Origin: Platanthera guangdongensis
Lineage: Eukaryota > Streptophyta > Magnoliopsida > Asparagales > Orchidaceae
Reading direction: 5' to 3'
NCBI GenBank assembly: GCA_039583875.1
Contig: CM077157.1
Coordinates: 76,136,346 to 76,200,345 of the forward strand
DNA length: 64,000 bases
In this document: positions 34,259 to 45,548 of the stretch, in pieces
Layout: every line of letters begins with the position of its first letter
Numbering within the stretch: position 1 is the first letter of the stretch
Notes under the pieces: generated by a model
The model's input: only the letters and a program-made list of their open reading frames with translations
What the model was told of the DNA's origin: nothing
Database searches by the model: none
Translations under genes and position numbers: made by a program

Positions 34259-37200
34259 TCATTTCTTCTCTTTGCCTTTGACAAGTTTAATTTCTCTGTT
34301 TGGATTGTGGGCTTCTTTGTTGGACCTGGTGTCATCTGCTGCACCCAAATATGTTTGCTTTGTAGGCCTGGGAACCACAGCTGCAGGATGTAATTCCATG
34401 TATCTCTCAGCATCAAAGAATTTACTGGAAGTATATTTCTCTAATTCTTTTTGTCTTTGCTCAGACATTGTAGAAATGTTGGAAGAATCTATTCCTTGTT
34501 CTCTGGCCTTCTTAATCTGATCCAGTGCAGCCAATTCTTTCATCCTGGCAGTCCAAGCAGATGGATTATTTTCAGGGTCCTCAAAAGGTACAGGTGGCTC
34601 ATACCTGTTGGAAGGATTGTCTTGAGGAGGCCTGGCAGACACAGTCTCTTTCAGCTTGTAAGGGAAAGGACCTGATGATGTATCAGATGAAATATGTCCT
34701 CCCCTAGAATATGGGTGCTGCCTGGAGTACCCTTTGGAATATACTTGAATATCTCTTTGAGTTCCTCTATATCCTCCTCTCCTAGAGTGTGAACCCCTGG
34801 ATTGGCTTTCCCTGTGATAAGATCTGGCATGAGGTTGATAGGGAGCCTGACTTCTGGCTGGGGGTTGACTTGCAGAGCTTCCACCTGCACCTGCATCAGG
34901 AGGAGGTGGTGGAGGAGGATGAGAGTGCTGGAATGGGGATGAACCCTTCTCATATTTTCTCTTTTTCTTCATTGCTTTCAGCTGATTTTTAGAATATTGC
35001 ATCCAGTGTTCAGTGATTGGGCAGTTATGAAGGATATAGTATGGAATGTCATTGTTATCTTTGACTTTAGCAGGAGGTACCCTTTTCATTGCTTTGCTCC
35101 TTGCCTTCCTTTTCCTGGCAATGGTAGCAGATGAGTTATCAGAGTCTGTTTTAAATTCATCAGATTCAGAACTCTGATCATCATATAGAGCATCTATTTT
35201 CCTCATAAGATCTTTCTTCAGTTGTACAGCAGCAGATGAGGCAGAAGTTGAAACAGCAGCAGCAGGTGTTGAGATGGTAACAGCAGGGACAGCAGCAGAT
35301 GGAGAAGGTGAAGCAGAAGCAACAACAGTAGCAGTAACAGTCTCACTTACAGCAGTAGAAACAGCAACAGACACTGGAGAGTTGATAGCAGCAATAACTT
35401 CACTGACAATAGCAGAAACAGCAGAAACAGCATCAAAGTCTGCAGAAGGCTCAAATTCAGTGGCCTTTGACATCAGAATGTCCTTGGATATTGGCTCATC
35501 AGAAGCAGTAGGAACTTCAGCAGCAGTATCAGTAATCTCAGAAGCAAAATCAGTCCTTTCTTTAGAAGCAGCAGCAATGACTGAATTTACAAAGGAGGAG
35601 ATCATGCTAGGGTCACAGCAAGAAAAAGGCACAAGTGCCTTGCATAAGTCTTCTGGAGGCTGGACAGCATGGACCTCTGGAAGATAGCTAAAGTAGGCAG
35701 AATCAAAAACAGATAGCAAAGACCTGAGGTCTATTGCAAGAACTGCAGTAGGAGGCACAGCAGCAGCAGTAAGAGGAGGAGCAGCAGTCACAAAAACAGC
35801 AGCAGCAACAGCATGAAGGCTTTCTTCATATGACATCTCCCCCTGCCTAGATGCAGATACATCTGGATCAAGGCACACTACTGTAGGTGCTGCCTGAGGG
35901 AAGAGGGAAGAGAGCCTGGCAGAAAGGGCTGCCACTGACAGGTGGAGTGGAGCCAAAGAGGTCTCCACAGCAGAGTTAGCCTGGGGGCAAGTAACTCATA
36001 CAGCCTGTCAGCTAGGGCTGAGAGGTCTACTTGCTCAAGAGCTGGAGCAGAGGTAGAAGGTATGGAAGCAGCTGAGGGTTCTGGAAGTGGAGGGATGGAG
36101 AATTGTGGAAGGGATGGCTCACGTGTTGGGAGGGTGGATATGGAGGATAGGGGAATTGATATGGATAGAGTGAATGTTGGCTGGTCTATGATGTGGTGGA
36201 GGAGGTCTTGGAATGAAGTGGAGGAGGAAGGTAAATCAGGAGGAGATGATGGGGAATCATCCATAAAGGAATCATCTAGTAGGGTGAAGGATGGAATGGA
36301 TGGTGATGAGGTGATATCTGGTGGAGGGTAGGAGAACAGTGGTTGGAATTGGTCTGCTGGTGGAGGTAGAATGGGTTCTGGGGATGGTGTTGATGTTGGA
36401 GATGGGCTAGATATGGTGATGGTGGAGGGAGATGGAATGGTGGATGATAAGGGAATGGGTGGAATTGGAGGAGGAGGAGAGACAACAACAGCAGCAGCCA
36501 GGTCATCTGCAGGGGCAGAGACCTGTGGAGGAGTGACTCTTTGAGTCCTTGTGCCTGAAGGGGCACTGGAGGAGGGCCTGCTAGGCTTGCTTATTTGCCT
36601 GTCCCACTTTCCAAAGAGGGCACATGTCAGTCTCTTGGAGGCATTGATATGAACTCCAGAGGAGACTAGCAAGGCAGGGTACCTGTGCTGCAGGAAAACT
36701 CCAATAATTCTTCCAAAATTAACAAAACTTTTGTTTATTTTCTTTTTGATGAGGTCAAAGAAAATCTCTCCCCAATTCAGATTCTTCTTGTCCACAAGAG
36801 CTCCCATGAGGCAGAGCTGGTATCTTGATATAGTATCATGGGCAGAGTGCTTTGCCAGCAGCACTTTCCCTACCACATCTGCCAGGAATCTATATTCAAC
36901 AGACAGATTCCTCTTGAAGAGCTTGCTAGGGTTTCCCTCTGGATGACCCATTCTGGCAAGCATTTCAGAAAACTCATCTCCAGATAATTCAGCAGAGTCT
37001 TCTCCATTTCTCAATCCAAAAACTTCTGTTAAAATTGTGGGGGTCAAGGGTACCTGATTTCCAGCTATTGACCCAACTATAGTGATGTTATCTTGATTAT
37101 GAGCAGTATAAACCCACTCCTTGATTTCATCAAAAGCCAACTTGATCCTGGTGGTCATTAATGCTATCAGATTTTGATCCTTGAATAAACCCAGTATGTC

Positions 37201-37296
37201 TTGAAAAACCTGGTCAGTGGTGCTGAAGGATTCCAGATCAATGTCAAACCCAGCATCAAACTTCATTACAGCAAGAACAGCAACTGACACGGCCAT
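34259..37296 (-). pseudogene. Accessory ORF of element A (plant transposon-protein-like domain plus low-complexity tail), one frameshift
   Basis: Two overlapping open frames on the minus strand (37386-35878 and 35968-34259, 502 and 569 codons) look like one gene broken by a single frameshift near 35900-35970. The first ATG in good context (ACCAATGGCC, 37296) gives a globular N-terminal domain to about residue 260. Its motifs (FSTTDQVFQD, LTPTILTEVFGL, RNLSVEYRFLADVVGKVLL, SRYQLCLMGALVDKK and LNWGEIFFDLI) resemble the family annotated as putative plant transposon protein (Transposase_32-like). A Pro/Ser/Thr-rich linker, an Ala/Ser/Val-rich stretch, a basic RKRKARSKAMKR block and an RG/SRG-rich segment follow. 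It occupies the slot where SIRE elements carry an env-like ORF, but I see no signal peptide or fusion/transmembrane pattern. B, D and I lack it. Function is unknown. Confidence 0.7.
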
Positions 37297-37300
37297 TGGT

Positions 37301-37335
37301 ACCTGCAAAAACTCAACAAACAAAACGACCAAGCG
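37301..37335 (-). promoter_or_regulatory. Candidate 3' splice site in front of the accessory ORF
   Basis: Minus sense reads a T-rich run ending GAGTTTTTGCAG, then GTACC and ATGG. The AG is at 37304-37303 and the ATG at 37296. This would allow the accessory ORF to be made from a spliced RNA that skips gag-pol. No donor was assigned. Confidence 0.5.
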
Positions 37336-37429
37336 TAGAACTGTTTGGAGGGAAAGAAAATTCTTGCAGAGAAATCGAAAGCGCAAAAGAGAACGACGGC
37401 GAAAAAAGAGTTTTATATTAGGGTTCGAC

Positions 37430-37720
37430 GCAGAATTGGAAAGATCGTTGAACTCAGTTCGACGATCGAGGCTTCTAAAGGAATCTGAAGAGTCTTCAAC
37501 ATCGTCGATCTCCGTTCGATGATATTGGAGAGCGTCGATCTCCGTTCGACGATCGTTCAGAGAACAGAATCGTCGAGCGTCGTTTGACGATCGTTGACCG
37601 GAATAGATAGTTCATACTATCTGAAAGGCGCTGAACTCAGTTCGACGATTTTTGGAAATCGTCGATCTCCATTTGACAATCTTGGGGCAAATCGTCGAGC
37701 GCAGTTCAGAGATCAGAAAA
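37430..37720. repeat. ATCGTCGA / TTCGACGAT motif array between pol and the accessory ORF
   Basis: About ten half-sites occur between the pol stop and the accessory ORF, such as ATCGTCGATCTCCGTTCGACGATC. They share the core seen in the LTR and in the gag coding sequence of this element, but the flanking phrases differ. Confidence 0.85.
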
Positions 37721-37800
37721 AAAAAAATCCTAGACACTAAGGAAAAATCAGAATGTTTGCCTAATATTGGTCAATTTTTAAGCTTTCAAAATCTTGGATA

Positions 37801-40800
37801 TTATGTAAGGCTTCCTCCATCTAACATTCCTAACTGATTTAGGAAGAAGGTGTGTTTCTTTTCATCCAAGGGCTTGGTGAAAATATCTCCCCTTTGTAAA
37901 TCAGTTGGGATATATTGTAATTCAATTTTATTCTTTTCAACATTATCCCTTAAGAAGTGATGCCTAATCTCTATGTGTTTTGTCCTACTATGGAGGACTG
38001 GATTTTGAGCTATGGAAATAACACTTGTGTTGTCACAAAAGATTTTAGACTTCTCTAAGTTGTAACCATAGTGTAGGAGTTGGTTTTGAATCCACAAGAT
38101 TTGTGAACAACAACTGCCTGCAGCCATATATTCAGCTTCAGCAGTTGAAGTTGACACAGATGTTTGTTTCTTACAAAACCAAGAGACCGTCTGTCACCAA
38201 TGAACTGACAAGTTCCACTGGTGCTTTTCCTATCAATTTTGCATCCAGCATAATCAGCATCAGAGAATCCAGTTAACTCAAATGCTGAATCTTTTGGATA
38301 CCAGAGACCTAGATTTGGACAACTTTTAACATACCTGAGAATCCTCTTTACTAAAGTTAGGTGTGACTCTCTAGGGCTTACTTGGAACCTAGCACATATA
38401 CATGTAGCAAACATTATATCTGGTCTACTAGCTGTAAGATACAGTAAAGAGCCAATCATTGCTCTAAATGTTGTCTGATCAACAGGTTTCCCATGTTCAT
38501 CAGCATCCAATACAGCATTGGTAGGCATGGGTGTTTTCATACAAGATGCCTCAGACATACCAAATTTCTTAACCAATTCATTTGTATATTTGGTTTGAGA
38601 AATAAAGATGCCTTCAGCATGTTACTTGACTTGCAATCCTAGGAAGAAGGATAGCTCACCCATGCTACTCATCTCAAATTTAGAATGCATCAGGTTAGAA
38701 AACCTTCTGCACAAATTTGAGTCAGTAGAACCAAAAATGATATCATCTACATAAATTTGTACTATTAGGGTACGGGCCTATGGGTTCTAATAAAAAGAGT
38801 TTGGTCTACTCTACCCCTTATAAAACCATTTTCCAAGAGAAAGCATGCTAAGGTCTCATACCATGCTCTAGGAGCTTGCTTGAGACCATATAATGCTTTA
38901 TTTAATCTAAAAACATAATCAGGATAAGTTGGAGAGATAAAACCTGGAGGTTGTCTGACATAAACTTCCTCTTTGATGTCTCCATTCAAGAAAGCACTTT
39001 TGACATCCATCTGATATACTTTGAAGCCTTTGTGAGCTGCATAAGCTAGAAATATTCTGATGGCTTCCAATCTTGCAACTAGCGCAAAGGTCTGGTCGTA
39101 GTCAATTCCTTCTTCTTGAGAGTATCCCTGAGCAACTAGCCTTGCCTTGTTCCTTATAATTACTCCTTGATCATCCAGTTTGTTTCTGAATACCCATTTT
39201 GTTCCAACAATGGAATGATCCTTAGGCTTTGGCACTAGTTCCCATACTTTGTTCCTCTCAAATTGATGCAACTCCTATTGCATTGCAATGATCCAGTGTG
39301 GATCTTGCTCTGCATCTTGAATGGATTGAGGTTCAATTTGAGATAAGAAGCAGGTGTGCAATAGGTTTTGGTTGACCTGATTTCTGGTTTGCACACCAGC
39401 TGAGATTTCTCCAATTATTTGGGAAATTGGATGGTCTCTTGATGTTACTAAATCAACAGGGGGTGTTGATTGTTCACCAACCTGTGTTGTTGTTTCCTCT
39501 TGTGGTACAACAACTGGCTCTTCAAGTTGTTCTTCATTATGTTGAGCATTCCCTTCATCCTCACTGCTTTCATCCTCTTGAGTAACCTGTAACCTGTTCA
39601 AGTCTTCAACTAGAGAGTGTTCCTGCAAAGGTTCTATGGTAGAAGAATTATTCTCCTTGAAAGACATGTTAGTTTCATCAAATGAAATGTGAACAGATTC
39701 CTCAATTTTCAAAGATGATTTATTATAGACCCTATAAGCCTTGCTGATCATGGAGTATCCCAGAAACACTCCTTCATCAGCTTTGGCTTGAAATTTTGCT
39801 AGATATTTCTTGTCATTATTATGAATATAGCAAATACAACCAAAGACTCTAAAATAGTCAACTTTAGGTTTCTTCCCTTTGAGTAATTCATAGGGAGTCT
39901 TTCCATTTAGTTTATGTATCAGACTTCTGTTCAGCACATAGTTGGAGGTGTTCACTGCCTCTGCCCAAAAGGATAGAGGTAGATGAGCATCTGACAACAA
40001 TGTAGTGGCAGATTCAATAAGGGTTCTATTTTTCCTTTCAGCTACCCCATTTTGTTGAGGAGATCTAGGAGCTGAGAAAGTATGTCTGATCCCTTCACTC
40101 TGATAGAACTCTTGCATAAGAAGAGAATCAAACTCTGTCCCATGATCACTTCTGATCAGGGCAATGTGAGTATTGAACTTAATCTGTATGCATTTAAGAA
40201 ACTCTGTCAGACACTTAAAGTTATCAAACTTCTTCCTTAGAAAGAACACCCAAGTGAATCTAGAGAAATCATCTACAACTACTAAAGTATAGGATTTCTC
40301 TCCTAGGCTTTGTACTGTGATGGGTCCAAAGAGATCCATGTGTAACAGATACAATATCCTCGGTGAATCACTCTTATTAAGTGACTTAAAACTGTTTTTA
40401 GTTTGCTTGCCTAATTGACAAGCCCTGCAGAGTCCTTCCTTCTTGTAGGGGCCAGAAGGTAGTCCTCTAACAAGGTTGTCCTTGGATAGCCTAGCAATAG
40501 TTCTAAGGTTTAGGTGTCCTAATCTCTTATGCCATAAAACATTTGGTTTACAGATAGAGTTAAACAAGCAAATATCTACATCAGTTGAAAGAAAATCTAC
40601 TAGGTAGATGTTACCTTTCCTTTTACCTGTCAACACAGTTGTGTTGTCCTCTGACTTGATTTTGCATAAGGCTTTGCTGAAGGTCACCTGCTAGCCTTCA
40701 TCACACAGCTGACTGATGCTGATTAGGTTGTGCTTCAGTCCTTCCACATAAGCTACCTTCTTAAACGTTACTGAACCAATCTGGACTGCACTATATCCTT

Positions 40801-40975
40801 TAGTCTGTCCAAAGTTTGAATCACCAAAGATAACATTGGGTCCAAGTTTGGCTCTGAAGGATGTGAGGTTGTACTTGTTCCCTGTCATGTGCTTAGAGCA
40901 CCCACTATCCAAATACCATTGCTGGTTAGATGTTGGATAGGTCTTCACCTGCACATAAGACAATTCATTTGTTTT
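37801..40975 (-). pseudogene. Nearly complete copia pol of element A
   Basis: Protease: LDSGCSKHMTG (about 40917). Integrase: LWHKRLGHLNLRTIARL and CRACQLGKQTK zinc region (40540-40390), then core residues in LHMDLFGP, IRSDHGTEFDS and [27 protein letters not shown] start near 39271, [32 protein letters not shown], catalytic [12 protein letters not shown] (38753-38740), and VKKFGM. RNase H: AGCKIDRKSTSGTCQFIG, AEAEYMAAGSCCSQ, FCDNTSVISIAQNP and HIEIRHHFLRDNV, stop near 37801. Breaks: in-frame TAG near 40691 and near 39275, and frame changes near 40975, 38800 and 38165. All catalytic acidic residues I looked for are present. The lineage is SIRE/Maximus by motif style. Confidence 0.95.
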
Positions 40976-41016
40976 TGACCCAGTTTACCTTGGGCCTAGG
41001 TTGATAGCCTTTAAAT

Positions 41017-41875
41017 TGAAAGTGCAACTAGATCTGATATACTCTAGAGGGGGGGTGAATAGAGTATATGGTGCTTTAAAAACTTTTACAACTATTGTTG
41101 TAATATGTGTGAGCAGGGAAGCAATAATAAATCTAATCACAGCATAAGGTTAAACAAAAACTAAACACAGGAAAAATCAAGGCCAGAAACAAACATAAAA
41201 GCAAGCAAAACCAGAAGACACAAGGAAATATAGTGGTTCCCCAAACTTGTGTACATCCACTCTTCTACCACCCTAGGTAGTAATTCACTGCAGGATGAGT
41301 TGATCAGGTGTCCTGGGCACCAATGAGCTTTTGATAAGGTGCTCAAAAACCAAAGCAGATTTTTTGATCAGGTGTCTTGCCACCAATGAGCTTTTGACAA
41401 GGTGCTCAAAAACCAGGTTCAAACTTTTGAAGGGAGTTTGAAAAACCCTTTACAGAGTGGGGGTGAGAGAGTGATGGAAGTCTTCTCTTTCTCAAATAAC
41501 TGAGAAGACTATGTGGATTGATGTCAAAGCTCCCCCTGAATCCTTGAGATCTTCAGGAAGAAAAGCTTTGCTGAGGGTGATAGGCCTTCAAAGGTTGAAC
41601 TCCAGCAATAGATGATTTCAGCAATTGTTGAAATGTTGAGTGTCTGGAGTCTGGAAATATGTTGGCCTTGAACACTTTGAAAACTACAGAGATCTGAAGA
41701 AAGCTTGATCTCCTTGGATGAGTGTTCTTCAGAATTCTTTGTGATAGAAGATTTTTGAATGTCTCTGTAATCTGTATTGTGTGTGTTCTTCTTGTTCTCT
41801 TGGAGATTCAAAAAAACATTCTATCTTTTATTCTCTGGTCCAGAATAGAATATCATTCTCTGTCAAGGATAGCCG
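41017..41875 (-). repeat. LTR fragment lodged between gag and pol of element A
   Basis: It matches the first 859 bases (plus sense) of the 5' LTR, from TGAAAGTGCAAC at 41017 to GATAGCCG(TTA) at about 41878; the rest of the LTR is absent. It is bounded by TTAAAT on both sides (41011-41016 and 41876-41881). In minus sense it is the 3' part of the LTR including a true terminus. It cuts the frame between FISGF (gag end) and YQPRPKVNWV (pol start). Confidence 0.95.
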
Positions 41876-41881
41876 TTAAAT

Positions 41882-43920
41882 CCTGAAATGAAAGACATCC
41901 CAGGTTGACTCTTATATCCTTCAGGATGATATCTCCTTGGAGGTATAATCCATTCAGTATAAGGGTTAAAGATTTGGGATGAAGAACCCTTAGGATTCAA
42001 TTTTGATTTGCCTTTGAAAAATTTTCCAGAGCTCTGACCTCTGTTCGACGATCTGTGAGCTGCGTTCGACGATCTTGGATCAGATCGTCGAGCTCCGTTC
42101 GACGGTTGACTATGGGTGAGGTCAGGTATATTAGATCGTCGACCTACGTTCGACGACTTTGGCTGAGATCGTCGATCTGCGTTCGACGATTGTGCCTGAG
42201 ATCGTCGAGCTGCGTTCGGCGATCGTCGATCTCCGTTCGACGATTGTCGAGCTCCGTTCGACGATTTCTGCGGGGACTTAATTTTCTGAGGCAGATCAGA
42301 ATTTTTCCTAGCAACCTCTACAACTCCCTTTCCTTTGTCAGAAATGAATTTGATGGGAGTTATTAGGACTACAGGTTGGCTGGATGAAGCACCCAATCCC
42401 AGTGTACTGTTAAATCTAGAGTTCACTGTGCTTGTGATGTCCATCAGCTTGATGCTTCTCCCATTGAGGGATTCTTCAAGCTTCTTGGCCTCAGAGTGCT
42501 CACTTTTCAGTGAAGCTATCTGTTCCCTACAGCACTCCAACTCCTGAGAGAGTTTGAGGTTTTCTGACTTTAAAGTATTGTGTTCAGATAATTGATTTCT
42601 GAGAGAGATAATCTCTTTCTCAGACTTTAGCAGGTCTAAACACAGTGCTTTAAATTCAGATTTAAAATCTTCTGAACTAAAATCAAAAGAGCTAATTACC
42701 TGATCTTCTTCAGGTTGAGTCTCTGAGTCTGACTCTGACTCTTCTTCCTCTGAATTATGCTGTGAGGCATTGATTACCATCATGCAGAACTCCTTTTCTT
42801 CTGCATCATCCTCATCATCACTGGAGCTGGATGAGGCTTCTGACTCCTCTTCTGTCTCACTCCAGGATTCAGCAACAAACCCTTTTCTTGTATGCTTGTT
42901 TTTGCTTGAAGAAGGTTTGTCATTGCCATTCCTTTTGGAATCTTTCTCATTTCTTCTTTCTTTTCTGTCCCTTCTGTCCTTGTTCTTGTTCTCTGGACAG
43001 TCAGGAACTATGTGCCCTGGTTTCCTGCAACCAAAGCAAATAATGTCTTTATTATTACCAATGGACTTGTCATACCTTGGCTTATCCTGCTCCTTGTATG
43101 ATCTTCTTCTGAAGTCCTTTTTGGCCATTTTGTAGAATCTTTTGGCCAGCAAGCTGAGTAGTTCATCATTGCTTGTAGCTTTATCTTCAGGCAGATCCTC
43201 AGTTTCCTTGAATGCTATGGTCTTATCTTTTCTTGTGGCTGGTGAGGCAGCCTTCTGTTCTTCCTCTCTATTTTTGATGAGTAGCTCATAAGATTTGAGC
43301 TTACCCAATAGAGCTTCAGTGGTGATCTCATTTAGACTTCTGGCATCCTTAATTGGCCAGATTCTTGAATCTCAAGTGCTGGGGAAGCACATTAGGATCT
43401 TGTCATTAAGTTCAGTTAGAGAGATCTCTTTGTCCAATGTCCTTAGTTCACTGACAATTAGACTTAGTCTGTTGTACATATCTCCCACTGACTCAGTCTC
43501 TCCCTTCTTGAAGTTCTTATATTGAGATATGAGATGGGATCTTCTGTCCTTTCTCTCATCAGCTGAGCCTGAGACTATTTCTGAGAGCTTGTCCCAAATT
43601 TCCTTGGCTGAATTACATTCATCTACCTTTTGAAATATGTCATCTGACATTGTCTGGGCTAGGATATTCATAGCCTTAGCATCAGCTACTTTCCATTTCT
43701 TGATATCAGCATCTGTTCCTGATGGAGGTGGAACAACATTTGTACTGGAATTCTCTGGGGGTCTTGTACATACTGTTAAAACAGAAATAAAAATATCTTC
43801 GTCAATAGAATTCATATAAAGTCTAATCCTTGCCTTCCAAAGTGCAAACTTGGAAAGATTGCACACTGGAGGTCTGGTGCTAGCATAATCTTTGTTTTGG
43901 GCCATGATTTGTGCAAACAA
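41882..43920 (-). pseudogene. Copia gag of element A
   Basis: The likely start is MAQNKDY at 43905. Capsid region: FALWKARIRLYMNSID, AKEIWDKLSEI, SVGDMYNRLSLI and LNDKILM. One in-frame TGA lies near 43372, then the frame continues at MGKLKSYE. A single CCHC knuckle, CFGCRKPGHIVPDC, is at about 43038-42997. An acidic Ser/Glu stretch and a coiled-coil-like segment (about 42690-42420) follow. Then comes a repeat of SSNxxRRS-type units (about 42280-42030) encoded by the GTCGA/TTCGACGA motif. The end, PRRYHPEGY and FISGF, meets the LTR fragment. Unlike B and D, only one knuckle is seen. Confidence 0.9.
42030..42285 (-). repeat. ATCGTCGA / TTCGACGAT motif array inside the gag coding sequence of A
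   Basis: About eleven half-sites occur, with phrases such as GATCGTCGAGCTGCGTTCGGCGAT and GATCGTCGATCTCCGTTCGACGAT. Spacing keeps the reading frame. Read on the minus strand they encode Ser-Ser-Asn-x-x-Arg-Arg-Ser units. Confidence 0.9.
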
Positions 43921-44020
43921 AATCTAATAATACACTACAAAAGAAAAACAGATCTAGTTTGGGATCTTTGGGTTCAGGTGTTAGCCTGTACAACCAATCA
44001 GGTATGGTAAGTTTAACCAA

Positions 44021-44037
44021 CCTGCCTCTGATACCAA
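44021..44037 (-). promoter_or_regulatory. Primer-binding site of element A
   Basis: Minus-sense TTGGTATCAGAGGCAGG lies one base inside the LTR end and is complementary to tRNA-iMet. It defines the right LTR as the 5' LTR. Confidence 0.95.
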
Positions 44038-44038
44038 T

Positions 44039-45548
44039 TGAAAGTGCAACTAGATCTGATATACTCTAGAGGGGGGGGTGAATAGAGTATATGGTGCTTT
44101 AAAAACTTTTACAACTATTGTTATAATATGTGTGAGCAGGGAAGCAATAATAAATCTAATCACAGCACAAGGTTAAACAAAAACTAAACACGGGAAAAAT
44201 CAAGGCCAGAAACAAACATAAAAGCAAGCAAAACCAGAAGACACAAGGAAATATAGTGGTTCCCCAAACTTGGGTAAATCCACTCTTCTACCACCCTAGG
44301 TAGGAATCCACTGCAGGATGAGTTGATCAGGTGTCCTGGGCACCAATGAGCTTTTGATAAGGTGCTCAAAAACCAAAGCAGATTTTTTGATCAGGTGTCT
44401 TACCACCAATGAGCTTTTGACAAGGTGCTCAAAAACCAGGTTCAAACTTTTGAAGGAAGTTTGAAAAACCCTTTACAGAGTGGGGGTGAGAGAGTGATGG
44501 AAGTCTTCTCTTTCTCAAACAACTGAGAAGACTATGTGGATTGATGTCAAAGCTCCCCCTGAATCCTTGAGATCTTCAGGAAGAAAAGCTTTGCTGAGGG
44601 TGATAGGCCTTCAAAGGTTGAACTCCAGCAATAGATGATTTCAGCAATTGTTGAAATGTTGAGTGTCTGGAGTCTGGAAATATGTTGGCCTTGAACACTT
44701 TGAAAACTACAGAGATCTGAAGAAAGCTTGATCTCCTTGGATGAGTGTTCTTCAGAATTCTTTATGATAGAAGATTTTTGAATGTCTCTGTAATCTGTAT
44801 TGTGTGTGTTCTTCTTGTTCTCTTGGAGATTCAAAAAAACATTCTATCTTTTATTCTCTGGTCCTGAATAGAATATCATTCTCTGTCAAGGATAGCCGTT
44901 AGCCTGCATTGATTGCATCCTTAATTGCATAATCTCTTTTGGAGGAAAGTCCACAGAATTATTCCTTGAAAAATCCCTTGAAACTTGGTCCAGAAATAAA
45001 TGAAAACGGCTAGCAAATCTCTGAATTAATTGCAGAATAACTCCTAACTGATTTGAATTTGAATTAAAAAATATCCTGGAAGTTATCTGAAAGCGTCGAA
45101 CTGAGCTCTGCTATCGTCAATCTGATCTCAGCGATCTGGAAACACACAACAGCAAAATATCGTCGATCTGAGCTCAAAGATCGTCGAACTGAGCTCAGAG
45201 ATAAAGATCCAAAGCAGAGTCAAAATCGTCAACCTGAGCTCACCGATCGTCGAATTGAGTTCGACGATATTATGAAGTTGAGCTCAGCGATCGTCGAATG
45301 GAGTTCGACGATCTGTCGAAGTTGAGCTAGACGATCGTCGACCGGAGTTCGACGAATCGTCGTGCTGAGCTCGACGATCAGACTTGGTCTCCAAACACAA
45401 AATCTTGGTCTTCAGGGCAGCTTCCAAACCTAGACTTCTAACCCTTAGACTCAATTCTAATTGACCTATTAAGCTATACAGAAGGTCAAGCAAAGGTTCC
45501 TAGAGACATAGTGATCCTGACCCAAATTAGTAATAGGGTGTTCCAACA
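44039..45548 (-). repeat. 5' LTR of element A
   Basis: A complete 1510-bp LTR: TGAAAGTGC at 44039 and GTTCCAACA at 45548 (minus sense TGTTGGAAC ... GCACTTTCA). It carries the motif array at about 45090-45385. It serves as the reference for the incomplete copies at 32620-34086 and 41017-41875. Confidence 0.95.

Larger units (their letters stand above)
32439..45548 (-). mobile_element. Element A: SIRE-type copia with accessory ORF
   Basis: The order in minus sense is 5' LTR (45548-44039), PBS, gag (43905-41882), an inserted LTR fragment (41875-41017), pol (40975-37801), accessory ORF (37296-34259), PPT and 3' LTR (34086-32620). The outer left end is abnormal: the first 25 or so bases of the LTR are replaced by 182 bases copied from within the LTR. 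Element A lies inside LTR X. Confidence 0.9.

Noticed and set aside
34259..37296. Accessory ORF as a retroviral-type envelope gene
   Set aside because: No signal peptide, fusion peptide or C-terminal membrane segment is visible; the tail is basic and RG-rich.
40687..40695. In-frame TAG codons in A pol (near 40691 and 39275) as programmed readthrough
   Set aside because: The first is followed by CAG but lacks the full CAR-YYA context; the second lacks it too. Other copies would be needed, so they are read as decay.
41017..41875. The internal LTR fragment as a clean minus-strand strong-stop product
   Set aside because: It has one true terminus, but a TATA-like AATAAAAG lies inside it about 50 bases from its truncated end, so it may extend beyond R-U5. 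Kept only as a possibility.
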